From Variovorax sp. PBS-H4 (GTDB taxonomy: Bacteria > Pseudomonadota > Gammaproteobacteria > Burkholderiales > Burkholderiaceae_C), in NCBI RefSeq assembly GCF_901827205.1, contig NZ_LR594675.1, positions 3,782,001 to 3,846,000 on the forward strand: a stretch of 64,000 bases of DNA, read 5' to 3'. This document shows, in pieces, positions 1 through 7,928 of this stretch. Each line of letters opens with the position of its first letter. Positions within the stretch are counted from its first letter, which is position 1. A program made the translations under genes and the position numbers. Under the pieces are notes generated by a model. That model worked only from the letters and a program-made list of their open reading frames with translations, searched no databases and had not been told where the DNA came from.

Positions 1-2
1 GG

Positions 3-1022
3 CAGCTCGCCACCTATGCCTCGCAGATGGGCCACACCGCCGTGCAGGCCAAGGACACGCCGGGCTTCATCGTCAACCACGCCGGGCGCGGCTACGGCAC
101 CGAGGCGCTGCGGATCGCCGGCGAAGGCGTGGCGGACTTCGCGACCATCGATCGCATCCTCAAGGACCAGGCGGGCTTCCGCCTCGGCCCCTTCGAGCTG
201 CTGGACCTCACGGCGCTCGACGTGTCCCACCCCGTCATGGAGTCGATCTACCACCAGTATTACGAGGAGCCTCGCTTCCGGCCGAGCGTCATCACCGCGC
301 AGCGGCTCGCGGCTGGTGCGCTCGGGCGCAAGACGGGGGAAGGCTTCTATCGGTATGTCGACGGCGTTGCGCAGCAAGCGCCCGAGCCGCCTGCTCCCGC
401 GCTGGACGGGTACCCAGCCGTCTGGGTGTCCCCCCGCGCGGCACGGCGGCCGGAGTTGCTGAAGCTGGTGCACACGCTGGGCGCCCAGCTGGAAAGCGGG
501 GCCACGCCCTCCTCCGCCGCGCTGATCCTGGTGGCGCCCCTGGGCTTCGACGTCACCACCGTGGCTGCGGTCGAGCGACTCGATGCGACGCGCACGGTCG
601 GCATCGACCTGATGGTGGACGACGCAGCCACGAAGCGCCGCGTGCTCGCCACCAACCCGGCGACGCGGCACGACATGCGCGACATCGCCCATGCCTTGTT
701 CGCGAGCGACGGCAAACCCGTGAGCGTGATCCGCGACAGCGGCGGCTTCGTCACCCAGCGCGTGATCGGCACCATCGTGAACATCGCGGCCGATATGTGC
801 CAGCAGCAGGTCTGTTCGCCTGCCGATCTCGACGTGGCCGTGAGGCTGGGCCTCGGCTATCCGCAGGGGCCGCTGGCAATGGGCGACCTGTATGGCCCGA
901 CCAACGTGCTCGAAGTCCTGTTCAACCTTCAGACCGTGTACGGCGATCCGCGCTACCGCCCCAGCCCCTGGCTGCGCCGGCGTGGCGCGCTGGGCCTGAG
1001 CCTTACCCATACCGAAGCCTAG
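3..1022 (+). CDS. 3-hydroxyacyl-CoA dehydrogenase (PaaH-like), 5' truncated
   Basis: C-terminal 339 residues of an NAD-dependent 3-hydroxyacyl-CoA dehydrogenase, which oxidises 3-hydroxyacyl-CoA to 3-ketoacyl-CoA in beta-oxidation or phenylacetate catabolism. The visible part opens with the conserved junction KDTPGFIVNHAGRG and continues through a first helical 3HCDH domain (GPFELLDLTALDV, then RKTGEGFYRY). A second repeat of the same domain lies near the C-terminus (DSGGFVTQRVIGTIVNIAAD, then GYPQGPLAMGDLYG). Family members with two such domains are about 500 residues, so the N-terminal Rossmann NAD domain lies beyond the window edge. The stop overlaps the ribosome-binding site of the next gene, 14 bases ahead, so the two are probably co-transcribed. 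The exact substrate cannot be read from the sequence. Confidence 0.9.
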   Translation, partial: QLATYASQMGHTAVQAKDTPGFIVNHAGRGYGTEALRIAGEGVADFATIDRILKDQAGFRLGPFELLDLTALDVSHPVMESIYHQYYEEPRFRPSVITAQRLAAGALGRKTGEGFYRYVDGVAQQAPEPPAPALDGYPAVWVSPRAARRPELLKLVHTLGAQLESGATPSSAALILVAPLGFDVTTVAAVERLDATRTVGIDLMVDDAATKRRVLATNPATRHDMRDIAHALFASDGKPVSVIRDSGGFVTQRVIGTIVNIAADMCQQQVCSPADLDVAVRLGLGYPQGPLAMGDLYGPTNVLEVLFNLQTVYGDPRYRPSPWLRRRGALGLSLTHTEA

Positions 1023-1036
1023 GAGGCGAGCATCGA

Positions 1037-1816
1037 ATGAGCGCAGAACTGAAAAGCACGAGCGAAGGCGGCACCATGGTGCTCACGCTCTCCAATCCCT
1101 CGCAGCGCAACGCGCTCGGCCCCGAGATGTACGCCGCGGGCATCGAGGCGCTGAACGGTGCCGAGAACAGCGACGAGGTGCGCAGCGTGGTGCTGGTGGG
1201 CGAAGGCGCATGGTTTTGCGCCGGGGGATCGCTGCAGCGCCTGTCGGCCAACCGCGAGCGCGAGCCCGCCGTCCAGGCCGAGAGCATCGAGGCGCTGCAC
1301 AACTGGATCGATTCGATCCGCACCTTCCCCAAGCCGGTGATCGCGGCTGTCGAGGGCGCGGCGGCCGGCGCCGGCTTTTCGCTGGCCGTGGCCTGCGACT
1401 TCATCGTTGCGGCCCGCGACGCCGTGTTCGCGGCCTCCTACAGCAGCGTGGCGCTTTCGCCGGACGGCGGCCTGAGCTGGCACCTGGCGCAATCCCTCCC
1501 ACGCCAGATCGCGAGCGAATGGCTGATGCTGGGCGGGCGCATCGACGCGGCGCGCCTGCACGCGCTCGGCCTCGTCAACGAGGTGACCGAGAGCGGCCAG
1601 GCCCTGTCGGCGGCCCTCGCCCTCGCCAACCGGCTCAATGCGCGCGCGCCCAACTCGCTCGCGAGCATCAAGGAGCTCCTCGCCGAGGCGCGAGGCGCCA
1701 CGCTCGCAGCGCAGCTGTCGCAGGAGCGCGACCACTTCGTGCGAAACCTGCACCACCCGAACGCCGGCATCGGCATCGCTGCCTTTCTCGCCAAAGAGAC
1801 GCCGCGCTACGAGTAG
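1037..1816 (+). CDS. enoyl-CoA hydratase/isomerase family, oxepin-CoA hydrolase (alternative type)-like
   Basis: A 259-residue crotonase-fold enzyme. The ATG at 1037 is chosen because AGGAGG sits at 1021-1026 with ideal spacing. The oxyanion-hole segments are visible as AWFCAGG and EGAAAGAGFSLAVACD, and SPDGGLSWHLAQSLPRQIA follows where the catalytic acidic residues usually lie. The overall pattern (FCAGGSLQRL, then HALGLVNEV) is what I recall for the betaproteobacterial proteins called oxepin-CoA hydrolase, alternative type, of phenylacetate degradation; that subfamily call is from memory. Its position directly behind a 3-hydroxyacyl-CoA dehydrogenase supports a role in acyl-CoA breakdown. 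Generic enoyl-CoA hydratase is the fallback. Confidence 0.85.
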   Translation: MSAELKSTSEGGTMVLTLSNPSQRNALGPEMYAAGIEALNGAENSDEVRSVVLVGEGAWFCAGGSLQRLSANREREPAVQAESIEALHNWIDSIRTFPKPVIAAVEGAAAGAGFSLAVACDFIVAARDAVFAASYSSVALSPDGGLSWHLAQSLPRQIASEWLMLGGRIDAARLHALGLVNEVTESGQALSAALALANRLNARAPNSLASIKELLAEARGATLAAQLSQERDHFVRNLHHPNAGIGIAAFLAKETPRYE

Positions 1817-1872
1817 AGCCGGGTCGCTCGGGCGACAAGCGCGAGCATTTCCAGTCACGCACAGGACAGTTC

Positions 1873-2595
1873 ATGGACGAGCCCATTCTTACCATCGAAG
1901 AACGCGAGGCGATCAATGGTGGTCGCTGGTTCTCTTCTCTCTCCCCTTCCCTGCGTCACGACATTCTTCGATGCACCTTCGTCAAGCGCTACAAGGACGG
2001 CGAGCTGATTTGCGCGCGCGGCGATCCGCCCGAGCAGTGGATCGCCTGTGCCAAAGGCGCGGTGCGCGTGAGCTCGACCACGGTGTCCGGCAAGCAGGTG
2101 ACGCTGACCTACGTGGAGCCGGGCATCTGGTTCGGCGACGTCGCGATATTCGACGGCGACCGGCGTACGCACGATGCCTATGCACACGGCGACACGACGA
2201 TCGTGTGCGTGGCGCGCGCCGATTTCCAGAAGATCCTTGCCAGCCATATAGAGCTCTACGAGGCACTGATGCGGTTGCAGGCGCGCCGCATCCGCCAACT
2301 GTTCGGCCTGGTCGAAGACCTCAACACACTGCCGCTGCGCGCGCGCCTTGCCAAGCAGCTCATCCACCTGGTGCGCAGCTATGGGGTGCCCAACCTCGCG
2401 GACGGCAGCCAGATGCGGATCGGGCTGCACCTGGCGCAGGAAGAGCTGGCGCAGCTGCTGGGCGCCTCGCGCCAACGCGTCAACCAGGAGCTCAAGGCGA
2501 TGGAACGCGAGCAGGCCATCCGCATCGAGCCCGGCGGACTGGTGGTGCTGGACCGCGCGGCACTCATGCGCATCTCGGAAGCCGACGACCAATAA
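1873..2595 (+). CDS. Crp/Fnr family transcriptional regulator
   Basis: A 240-residue protein with an N-terminal cyclic-nucleotide-binding-type beta roll (about residues 25-125), a long dimerisation helix (about 125-165) and a C-terminal winged helix-turn-helix (about 185-212, LAQEELAQLLGASRQRVNQE). The recognition helix is typical of the Crp clade. The four cysteines (34, 47, 59, 112) are not arranged like the FNR iron-sulfur cluster, so oxygen sensing of the FNR kind is unlikely; the effector is unknown. It sits between acyl-CoA genes on the same strand, 56 bases after the hydratase and 16 before the phosphotransferase, so local control of this cluster is a reasonable inference. No operator was identified. 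Confidence 0.9.
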   Translation: MDEPILTIEEREAINGGRWFSSLSPSLRHDILRCTFVKRYKDGELICARGDPPEQWIACAKGAVRVSSTTVSGKQVTLTYVEPGIWFGDVAIFDGDRRTHDAYAHGDTTIVCVARADFQKILASHIELYEALMRLQARRIRQLFGLVEDLNTLPLRARLAKQLIHLVRSYGVPNLADGSQMRIGLHLAQEELAQLLGASRQRVNQELKAMEREQAIRIEPGGLVVLDRAALMRISEADDQ

Positions 2596-2611
2596 CACAG
2601 AACCCAGACAC

Positions 2612-3700
2612 ATGACCCAGGACTTCGACAACTTCGTCGGCACCCGCGCCGTTTCCCAGCAGCATGTCTTCGACGTCGATGCGCTGACCGCCTGGCTGGA
2701 AGCGAAGCTCGACGGTTTCAAGGGCCCGCTCACAGTCGAGATGTTCAAGGGCGGGCAGTCAAATCCGACCTACAAGCTCAACACGCCGACGCAGAGCTAC
2801 GTCATGCGCGCCAAGCCGGGCCCGGTCGCCAAGCTGCTGCCTTCGGCCCATGCGATCGAGCGCGAGTTCAAGGTCATGAGCGGCCTTGCCGGCACCGACG
2901 TACCCGTGCCTCGCATGGTTTGCCTGTGCGAGGACGAGAGCATCATCGGCCGCGCCTTCTACCTGATGGAGTTCATGGAAGGGCGGGTGCTGTGGGACCA
3001 GTCCCTTCCCGGCATGAGCAACGCCGAGCGCGCGGCCATCTACGAGGAGATGAACCGCGTCATCGCCGCGCTGCACACCGTGAAGTTCGCCGAGCGCGGC
3101 CTGGCCGACTACGGCAAGCCGGGCAACTACTTCGAGCGGCAGATCGGCCGCTGGAGCAGGCAATACGTGGCCTCGATCACACAGCCGATCCCCGAGATGG
3201 ACCGGCTCATGGAGTGGCTGCCGCTCCACATGCCCGAAAGCGCGCGAGACGAGAAGATGACCTCCATCGTCCATGGCGACTACCGGCTCGACAACCTGAT
3301 GTTCCACGCCACCGAGCCGCGCGCGATCGCCGTACTCGACTGGGAGCTGTCCACGCTCGGCCATCCTCTGGCTGACTTCAGCTATCACTGCATGTCCTGG
3401 CACATCGCGCCGGGCTCGTTTCGTGGCATCGGCGGCCTGGACCTGGAGAGCCTGGGCATCCCGACCGAGAGCGAGTACATCCGCAAATACTGCGAGCGCA
3501 CGGGTCTCACCACGCCCGAAGCACTGGCGCCCGACTGGAATTTTTACCAGGCCTACAACCTCTTCCGCATGGCTGCGATCCTGCAGGGAATCGCCAAGCG
3601 CGTCGAAGCGGGTACCGCGTCGAGCGAACAGGCCGTGGCCTCCGGGCGCGGGGCGCGGCCGATGGCCGAGATGGCCTGGCAGTTTGCGCAGCGGGCCTGA
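2612..3700 (+). CDS. phosphotransferase family protein (ACAD10-type APH fold)
   Basis: A 362-residue aminoglycoside-phosphotransferase/choline-kinase-fold protein. Nucleotide-binding elements in the N-lobe include FKGGQSNPTYKL (about 46-57) and VMRAKPG (64-70). The catalytic Brenner motif HGDYRLDN is at 221-228 and the metal-binding DWE at 243-245. Proteins of this type next to an acyl-CoA dehydrogenase resemble the two halves of eukaryotic ACAD10/11, in which the kinase domain phosphorylates a 4-hydroxyacyl-CoA before beta-oxidation. Here the two are separate genes 36 bases apart, which fits the same two-step job. The actual acceptor substrate is not shown by the sequence. Confidence 0.88.
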   Translation: MTQDFDNFVGTRAVSQQHVFDVDALTAWLEAKLDGFKGPLTVEMFKGGQSNPTYKLNTPTQSYVMRAKPGPVAKLLPSAHAIEREFKVMSGLAGTDVPVPRMVCLCEDESIIGRAFYLMEFMEGRVLWDQSLPGMSNAERAAIYEEMNRVIAALHTVKFAERGLADYGKPGNYFERQIGRWSRQYVASITQPIPEMDRLMEWLPLHMPESARDEKMTSIVHGDYRLDNLMFHATEPRAIAVLDWELSTLGHPLADFSYHCMSWHIAPGSFRGIGGLDLESLGIPTESEYIRKYCERTGLTTPEALAPDWNFYQAYNLFRMAAILQGIAKRVEAGTASSEQAVASGRGARPMAEMAWQFAQRA

Positions 3701-3736
3701 CCGGCCCCGACCTCACCTCAGCCCACAGGAGACTCC

Positions 3737-5008
<1,272 letters not shown>

Positions 5009-5018
5009 CTGTGCCAGG

Positions 5019-5074
5019 AACACCGCGGAACCGGCTATGCCGGGCCGCCGGTGTTGCCCCCGGTGAGAGGGGGC
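5019..5074. repeat. tandem intergenic hairpins, probable terminator/dispersed palindrome
   Basis: Two adjacent inverted repeats lie between the convergent acyl-CoA dehydrogenase and GNAT genes. The first is a compound hairpin: AACACCG (5019-5025) pairs with CGGTGTT (5049-5055), and nested inside are CGG/CCG and CCGGC-TAT-GCCGG (5031-5043). The second has arms GCCCCC (5056-5061) and GGGGGC (5069-5074). No U-tract follows on either strand, so this is not a textbook intrinsic terminator, though it could act as a bidirectional barrier or mRNA stabiliser. The compact architecture is what dispersed palindromic repeats look like; copy number elsewhere in the genome is unknown. Confidence 0.6.
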
Positions 5075-5088
5075 TGAAGGCCGCGGCT

Positions 5089-5112
5089 CCAAGCCTGCCT
5101 GCGCAGGCTTGG
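5089..5112. repeat. perfect 10-bp inverted repeat with tetraloop
   Basis: CCAAGCCTGC (5089-5098) and GCAGGCTTGG (5103-5112) are perfect reverse complements around the loop CTGC. GGCCG and CGGCC flank the hairpin and could extend it. It is the third palindrome in this 180-base intergenic region. It may be part of the same repeat unit as the hairpins at 5019-5074. Confidence 0.65.
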
Positions 5113-5190
5113 ACGGCCTGAAGGGCGAGGCCTCTGGCCGTAGCACGCAGGGCAGCTAGACGAAGCGAGCCAACCTGGGGGAAAGCCAGT

Positions 5191-5670
5191 TCACAGCTTC
5201 TTTTGCAGGAACATGGCTTCGCCGAAGGCTGGGTCGAGCTGGTAGTTGGCGAAGCCTTCGCGTTTGTACGCGCGCAGCGCACTGTGATTGGCCGACAGCA
5301 CCTCCAGCGTGAGCTTGCAGGCACCGCGTGCAAGCGCCTCCTGCTCCACGCGCGCCAGCATGCGCTGGGTGATGCGCTGGCCGCGATGGGTGGGCAGCAC
5401 CACCATATCGTGCACGTTCACCAGCGGCTTGCAGGCGAAGGTCGAAAAGCCTTCGATGCAGTTCACGAGGCCGACGGCCTGCTCGCCGTCGTAGGCCAAC
5501 ACACTGAAGGCCTGCGGCCGCGCGGCCAGTGCCTCGGGCAAGCCAGCCAGCACCTGCGGGGGCAGCGGCGCTCCGCCGCCGGCCGGATCGCGCGCATAAC
5601 TGTCGAGAAGTTCGACCAGAGCACGCGCGTGCGCCGGATTCCGGTAATCTGCGACCAGGACCTCGATCAC
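5191..5670 (-). CDS. GNAT family N-acetyltransferase
   Basis: A 159-residue Gcn5-related acetyltransferase. The GTG start at 5670 is inferred: it overlaps the glmM stop codon as GTGA, and the resulting N-terminus IEVLVADYRNPAHAR begins just before the fold. The acetyl-CoA binding segment is HDMVVLPTHRGQRITQRML (about 88-105), a slightly degenerate RGxGxG loop, and the downstream LSANHSALRAYKREGF motif is typical of the family's last strand and helix. The acceptor substrate is unknown. The 4-base overlap implies translational coupling to the amino-sugar enzyme GlmM. Confidence 0.85.
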   Translation of the reverse strand: MIEVLVADYRNPAHARALVELLDSYARDPAGGGAPLPPQVLAGLPEALAARPQAFSVLAYDGEQAVGLVNCIEGFSTFACKPLVNVHDMVVLPTHRGQRITQRMLARVEQEALARGACKLTLEVLSANHSALRAYKREGFANYQLDPAFGEAMFLQKKL

Positions 5671-7010
5671 GCAGCAGATCCCGCTGCCACCGCCGCTGCC
5701 AGGCGCTGCGCGCAGGCTTCGGCCTGCGCCGCGTCGCGGGCCTCCACCATCACGCGCAGCAGCGGCTCCGTGCCGCTCGCACGGATCAGCACGCGGCCTG
5801 CATTGCCCAATTCGGCCTCGGCACGCCGGATCTCGGCCGCCAGTTTCTTGTCGTCCTTCCAATCCTGATTGCCAGTCAGGCGTACATTGATGAGCGTCTG
5901 CGGGAACAGCGTGAGATCGGCCAACAGCTCGCCGATCTTCTTGCCGCTGCGCTGGCAGGCCTGCAGCACCTGCAGTGCGCTCACGATGCCGTCGCCCGTG
6001 GTGTGGCGGTCCAGCGCCAGCAGATGGCCGGAACCTTCGCCGCCCAGCAGCCAGTGGCGCTTCTCGAGCTCCTCCAGCACATAGCGGTCGCCCACGCGCG
6101 CACGAACCAGCTCGATGCCCCGTCCGCGCAGCGCGATCTCCACGGCCTTGTTGGTCATCAGCGTGCCGACGACGCCGGCCAGTTGCTCGCCGCGGGCGGT
6201 GCGCTCCACTGCCATCAGGTAGAGCAGTTCGTCGCCATTGAACAGGCGGCCGCTCGCATCGACCAGCTGCAGCCGGTCGGCGTCGCCGTCCAGCGCGATG
6301 CCGTAGTCGGCGTTATGGGCCCGCACCGCCTGGATCAGCGCCTGGGGATGCGTGGCGCCTACGTCCTTGTTGATGTTGAGGCCGTCCGGCGCGCAGCCGA
6401 TGCTGATCACATCCGCGCCGAGTTCGTGGAAGACGTTCGGCGCCACTTGGTAGGCCGCGCCGTGTGCACCGTCGACGACCAGCTTGAGGCCGCGCAGCGT
6501 GAGGTCGTTGGCGAAGGTGCTCTTGCAGAATTCGATGTAGCGGCCTGGTGCGTCGTTGAGGCGGCGCGCCTTGCCGAGCTGGGCGGAGTCGGCCCAGGAG
6601 GGCGGCTCTTCCAGCGCGGCCTCGACGGCCAGCTCCCATTCGTCACTGAGCTTGGTGCCTTGGGCGCTGAAGAACTTGATGCCGTTGTCCGGATAGGGGT
6701 TGTGGCTGGCGCTGATCACCACCCCGAGGCTCGCCCGCTGGGCGCGCGTCAGGTAGGCCACCCCAGGCGTCGGCAACGGCCCCAGCAGCACCACGTCCAC
6801 GCCCGCGGAGTTGAAGCCGGACTCGAGCGCCGACTCGAGCATGTAGCCGGAGATGCGCGTGTCCTTGCCGATCAGCACCGAGGGGCGCGCCTCCGCCTTT
6901 CTGAGCACGCGGCCGACTGCATGGGCGAGGCGCAGCACGAAGTCCGGCGTGATGGGCGCCTGGCCGACCGTGCCGCGGATGCCATCGGTGCCGAAGTATT
7001 GTCTTGTCAT
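5667..7010 (-). CDS. glmM: phosphoglucosamine mutase
   Basis: A 447-residue enzyme converting glucosamine-6-phosphate to glucosamine-1-phosphate, the step feeding UDP-GlcNAc for peptidoglycan and lipid A. All four phosphohexomutase motifs are visible: FGTDGIRG near the N-terminus, the active-site serine in VISASHNPYPDNG (Ser102), the metal-binding loop DGDADR (241-246), and the C-terminal phosphate loop RASGTEPLLRVMVE. GEGSGH provides the sugar-specificity loop. The length is normal. Its ATG overlaps the folP stop (ATGA) and its stop overlaps the GNAT start, so folP-glmM-GNAT should be one transcript. Confidence 0.97.
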   Translation of the reverse strand: MTRQYFGTDGIRGTVGQAPITPDFVLRLAHAVGRVLRKAEARPSVLIGKDTRISGYMLESALESGFNSAGVDVVLLGPLPTPGVAYLTRAQRASLGVVISASHNPYPDNGIKFFSAQGTKLSDEWELAVEAALEEPPSWADSAQLGKARRLNDAPGRYIEFCKSTFANDLTLRGLKLVVDGAHGAAYQVAPNVFHELGADVISIGCAPDGLNINKDVGATHPQALIQAVRAHNADYGIALDGDADRLQLVDASGRLFNGDELLYLMAVERTARGEQLAGVVGTLMTNKAVEIALRGRGIELVRARVGDRYVLEELEKRHWLLGGEGSGHLLALDRHTTGDGIVSALQVLQACQRSGKKIGELLADLTLFPQTLINVRLTGNQDWKDDKKLAAEIRRAEAELGNAGRVLIRASGTEPLLRVMVEARDAAQAEACAQRLAAAVAAGSAA

Positions 7011-7867
7011 GTCTGGAACTCCTGTCCTCGTTGTTCTGATCTCATCGCCCGCCAGACGGCCAGCGCCGCCACCGTTTCGCGCACGTCATGCACGCGCACG
7101 ATCGATGCCCCGCGCTCGACGGCCAGCACAGCCGCCGCGACGCTCGGCGCCACGCGCCTGGCCGCCGCCTCGATGCCGGTGATCGCCCCCAGCGAAGACT
7201 TGCGCGACCAGCCGACGAGCAGCGGCCACCCCGCGGCGAGCAATTCGTGCTGCCGGGCCAGCAGGGTGAAATTTTGCGCCACGGTCTTGCCGAAACCGAT
7301 GCCCGGGTCGAGCACAATGCGCTCCGACGCGACCTTCAGCGCCAGCAGCTCCCGCACCTGTTCCTCGAGAAAGGTACGCACTGCGGGAACGACGTCGCCT
7401 TCCATCGGCGCCGCCTGCATGGTCTGCGGATCGCGATGCATGTGCATCAGGCAAATGCCGCAGCTGGGATGGGCTGCTACCACCGCGCGCGCCCCCGGCC
7501 GGCGCAGCGCCCACACGTCGTTGACGATGTCCGCGCCCAGGTCCAGCACTGCCTGCATGACCTCAGGTTTGTAGGTGTCGACCGAGACCGGCACCTGCAG
7601 CTTCACCGCTTCGCGCACCACCGGCACCACGCGCGCAAGCTCGTCGGCCAGCGGGACGGCCGGGCTGCCGGGGCGCGTGGACTCCCCACCCACGTCGAGG
7701 ATGTCGGCTCCCGCTTCCACGAGTTCGACGCAATGACGCAGCGCGGCCTTGGTCGAGGCATGCGCGCCGCCGTCGGAAAAAGAATCAGGCGTGACGTTGA
7801 CGATACCCATCACGCGCGGCTGCGCGAGATCGATTTCGAAGCGCGTGGTGTGCCATCTTCTCGTCAT
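7007..7867 (-). CDS. folP: dihydropteroate synthase
   Basis: A 286-residue folate enzyme condensing 6-hydroxymethyl-7,8-dihydropterin pyrophosphate with p-aminobenzoate. It contains the pterin- and pyrophosphate-binding signatures MGIVNVTPDSFSDGG (20-34) and ILDVGGESTRPG, then SVDTYKPEVMQ, DPGIGFGKT and GWSRKS. The terminal VRVHDVRET matches the usual final barrel strand. The arrangement ftsH-folP-glmM is also found in E. coli. A strong hairpin with an A6 tract on the plus strand lies just upstream (7885-7908) and should stop most ftsH transcription, so folP may have its own promoter inside the 3' end of ftsH or rely on read-through. Confidence 0.97.
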   Translation of the reverse strand: MTRRWHTTRFEIDLAQPRVMGIVNVTPDSFSDGGAHASTKAALRHCVELVEAGADILDVGGESTRPGSPAVPLADELARVVPVVREAVKLQVPVSVDTYKPEVMQAVLDLGADIVNDVWALRRPGARAVVAAHPSCGICLMHMHRDPQTMQAAPMEGDVVPAVRTFLEEQVRELLALKVASERIVLDPGIGFGKTVAQNFTLLARQHELLAAGWPLLVGWSRKSSLGAITGIEAAARRVAPSVAAAVLAVERGASIVRVHDVRETVAALAVWRAMRSEQRGQEFQT

Positions 7868-7884
7868 ACAGGTCGTCCGGACAT

Positions 7885-7908
7885 AAAAAACGGGGCCAGA
7901 GGCCCCGT
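7885..7908 (-). terminator. rho-independent terminator of ftsH
   Basis: On the minus strand, ACGGGGCC-TCT-GGCCCCGT is followed by a run of six T residues. It begins about 20 bases past the ftsH stop codon and ends about 18 bases before the folP ATG. This is a textbook intrinsic terminator and separates ftsH from the folP-glmM-GNAT transcript. Confidence 0.9.
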
Positions 7909-7928
7909 CGATCGCCCGAGCCGCGTGC

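Noticed and set aside
797..1036. N-terminal extension of the crotonase gene.
   Set aside because: It overlaps the well-supported 3' end of the dehydrogenase, and a perfect AGGAGG sits before the ATG at 1037.
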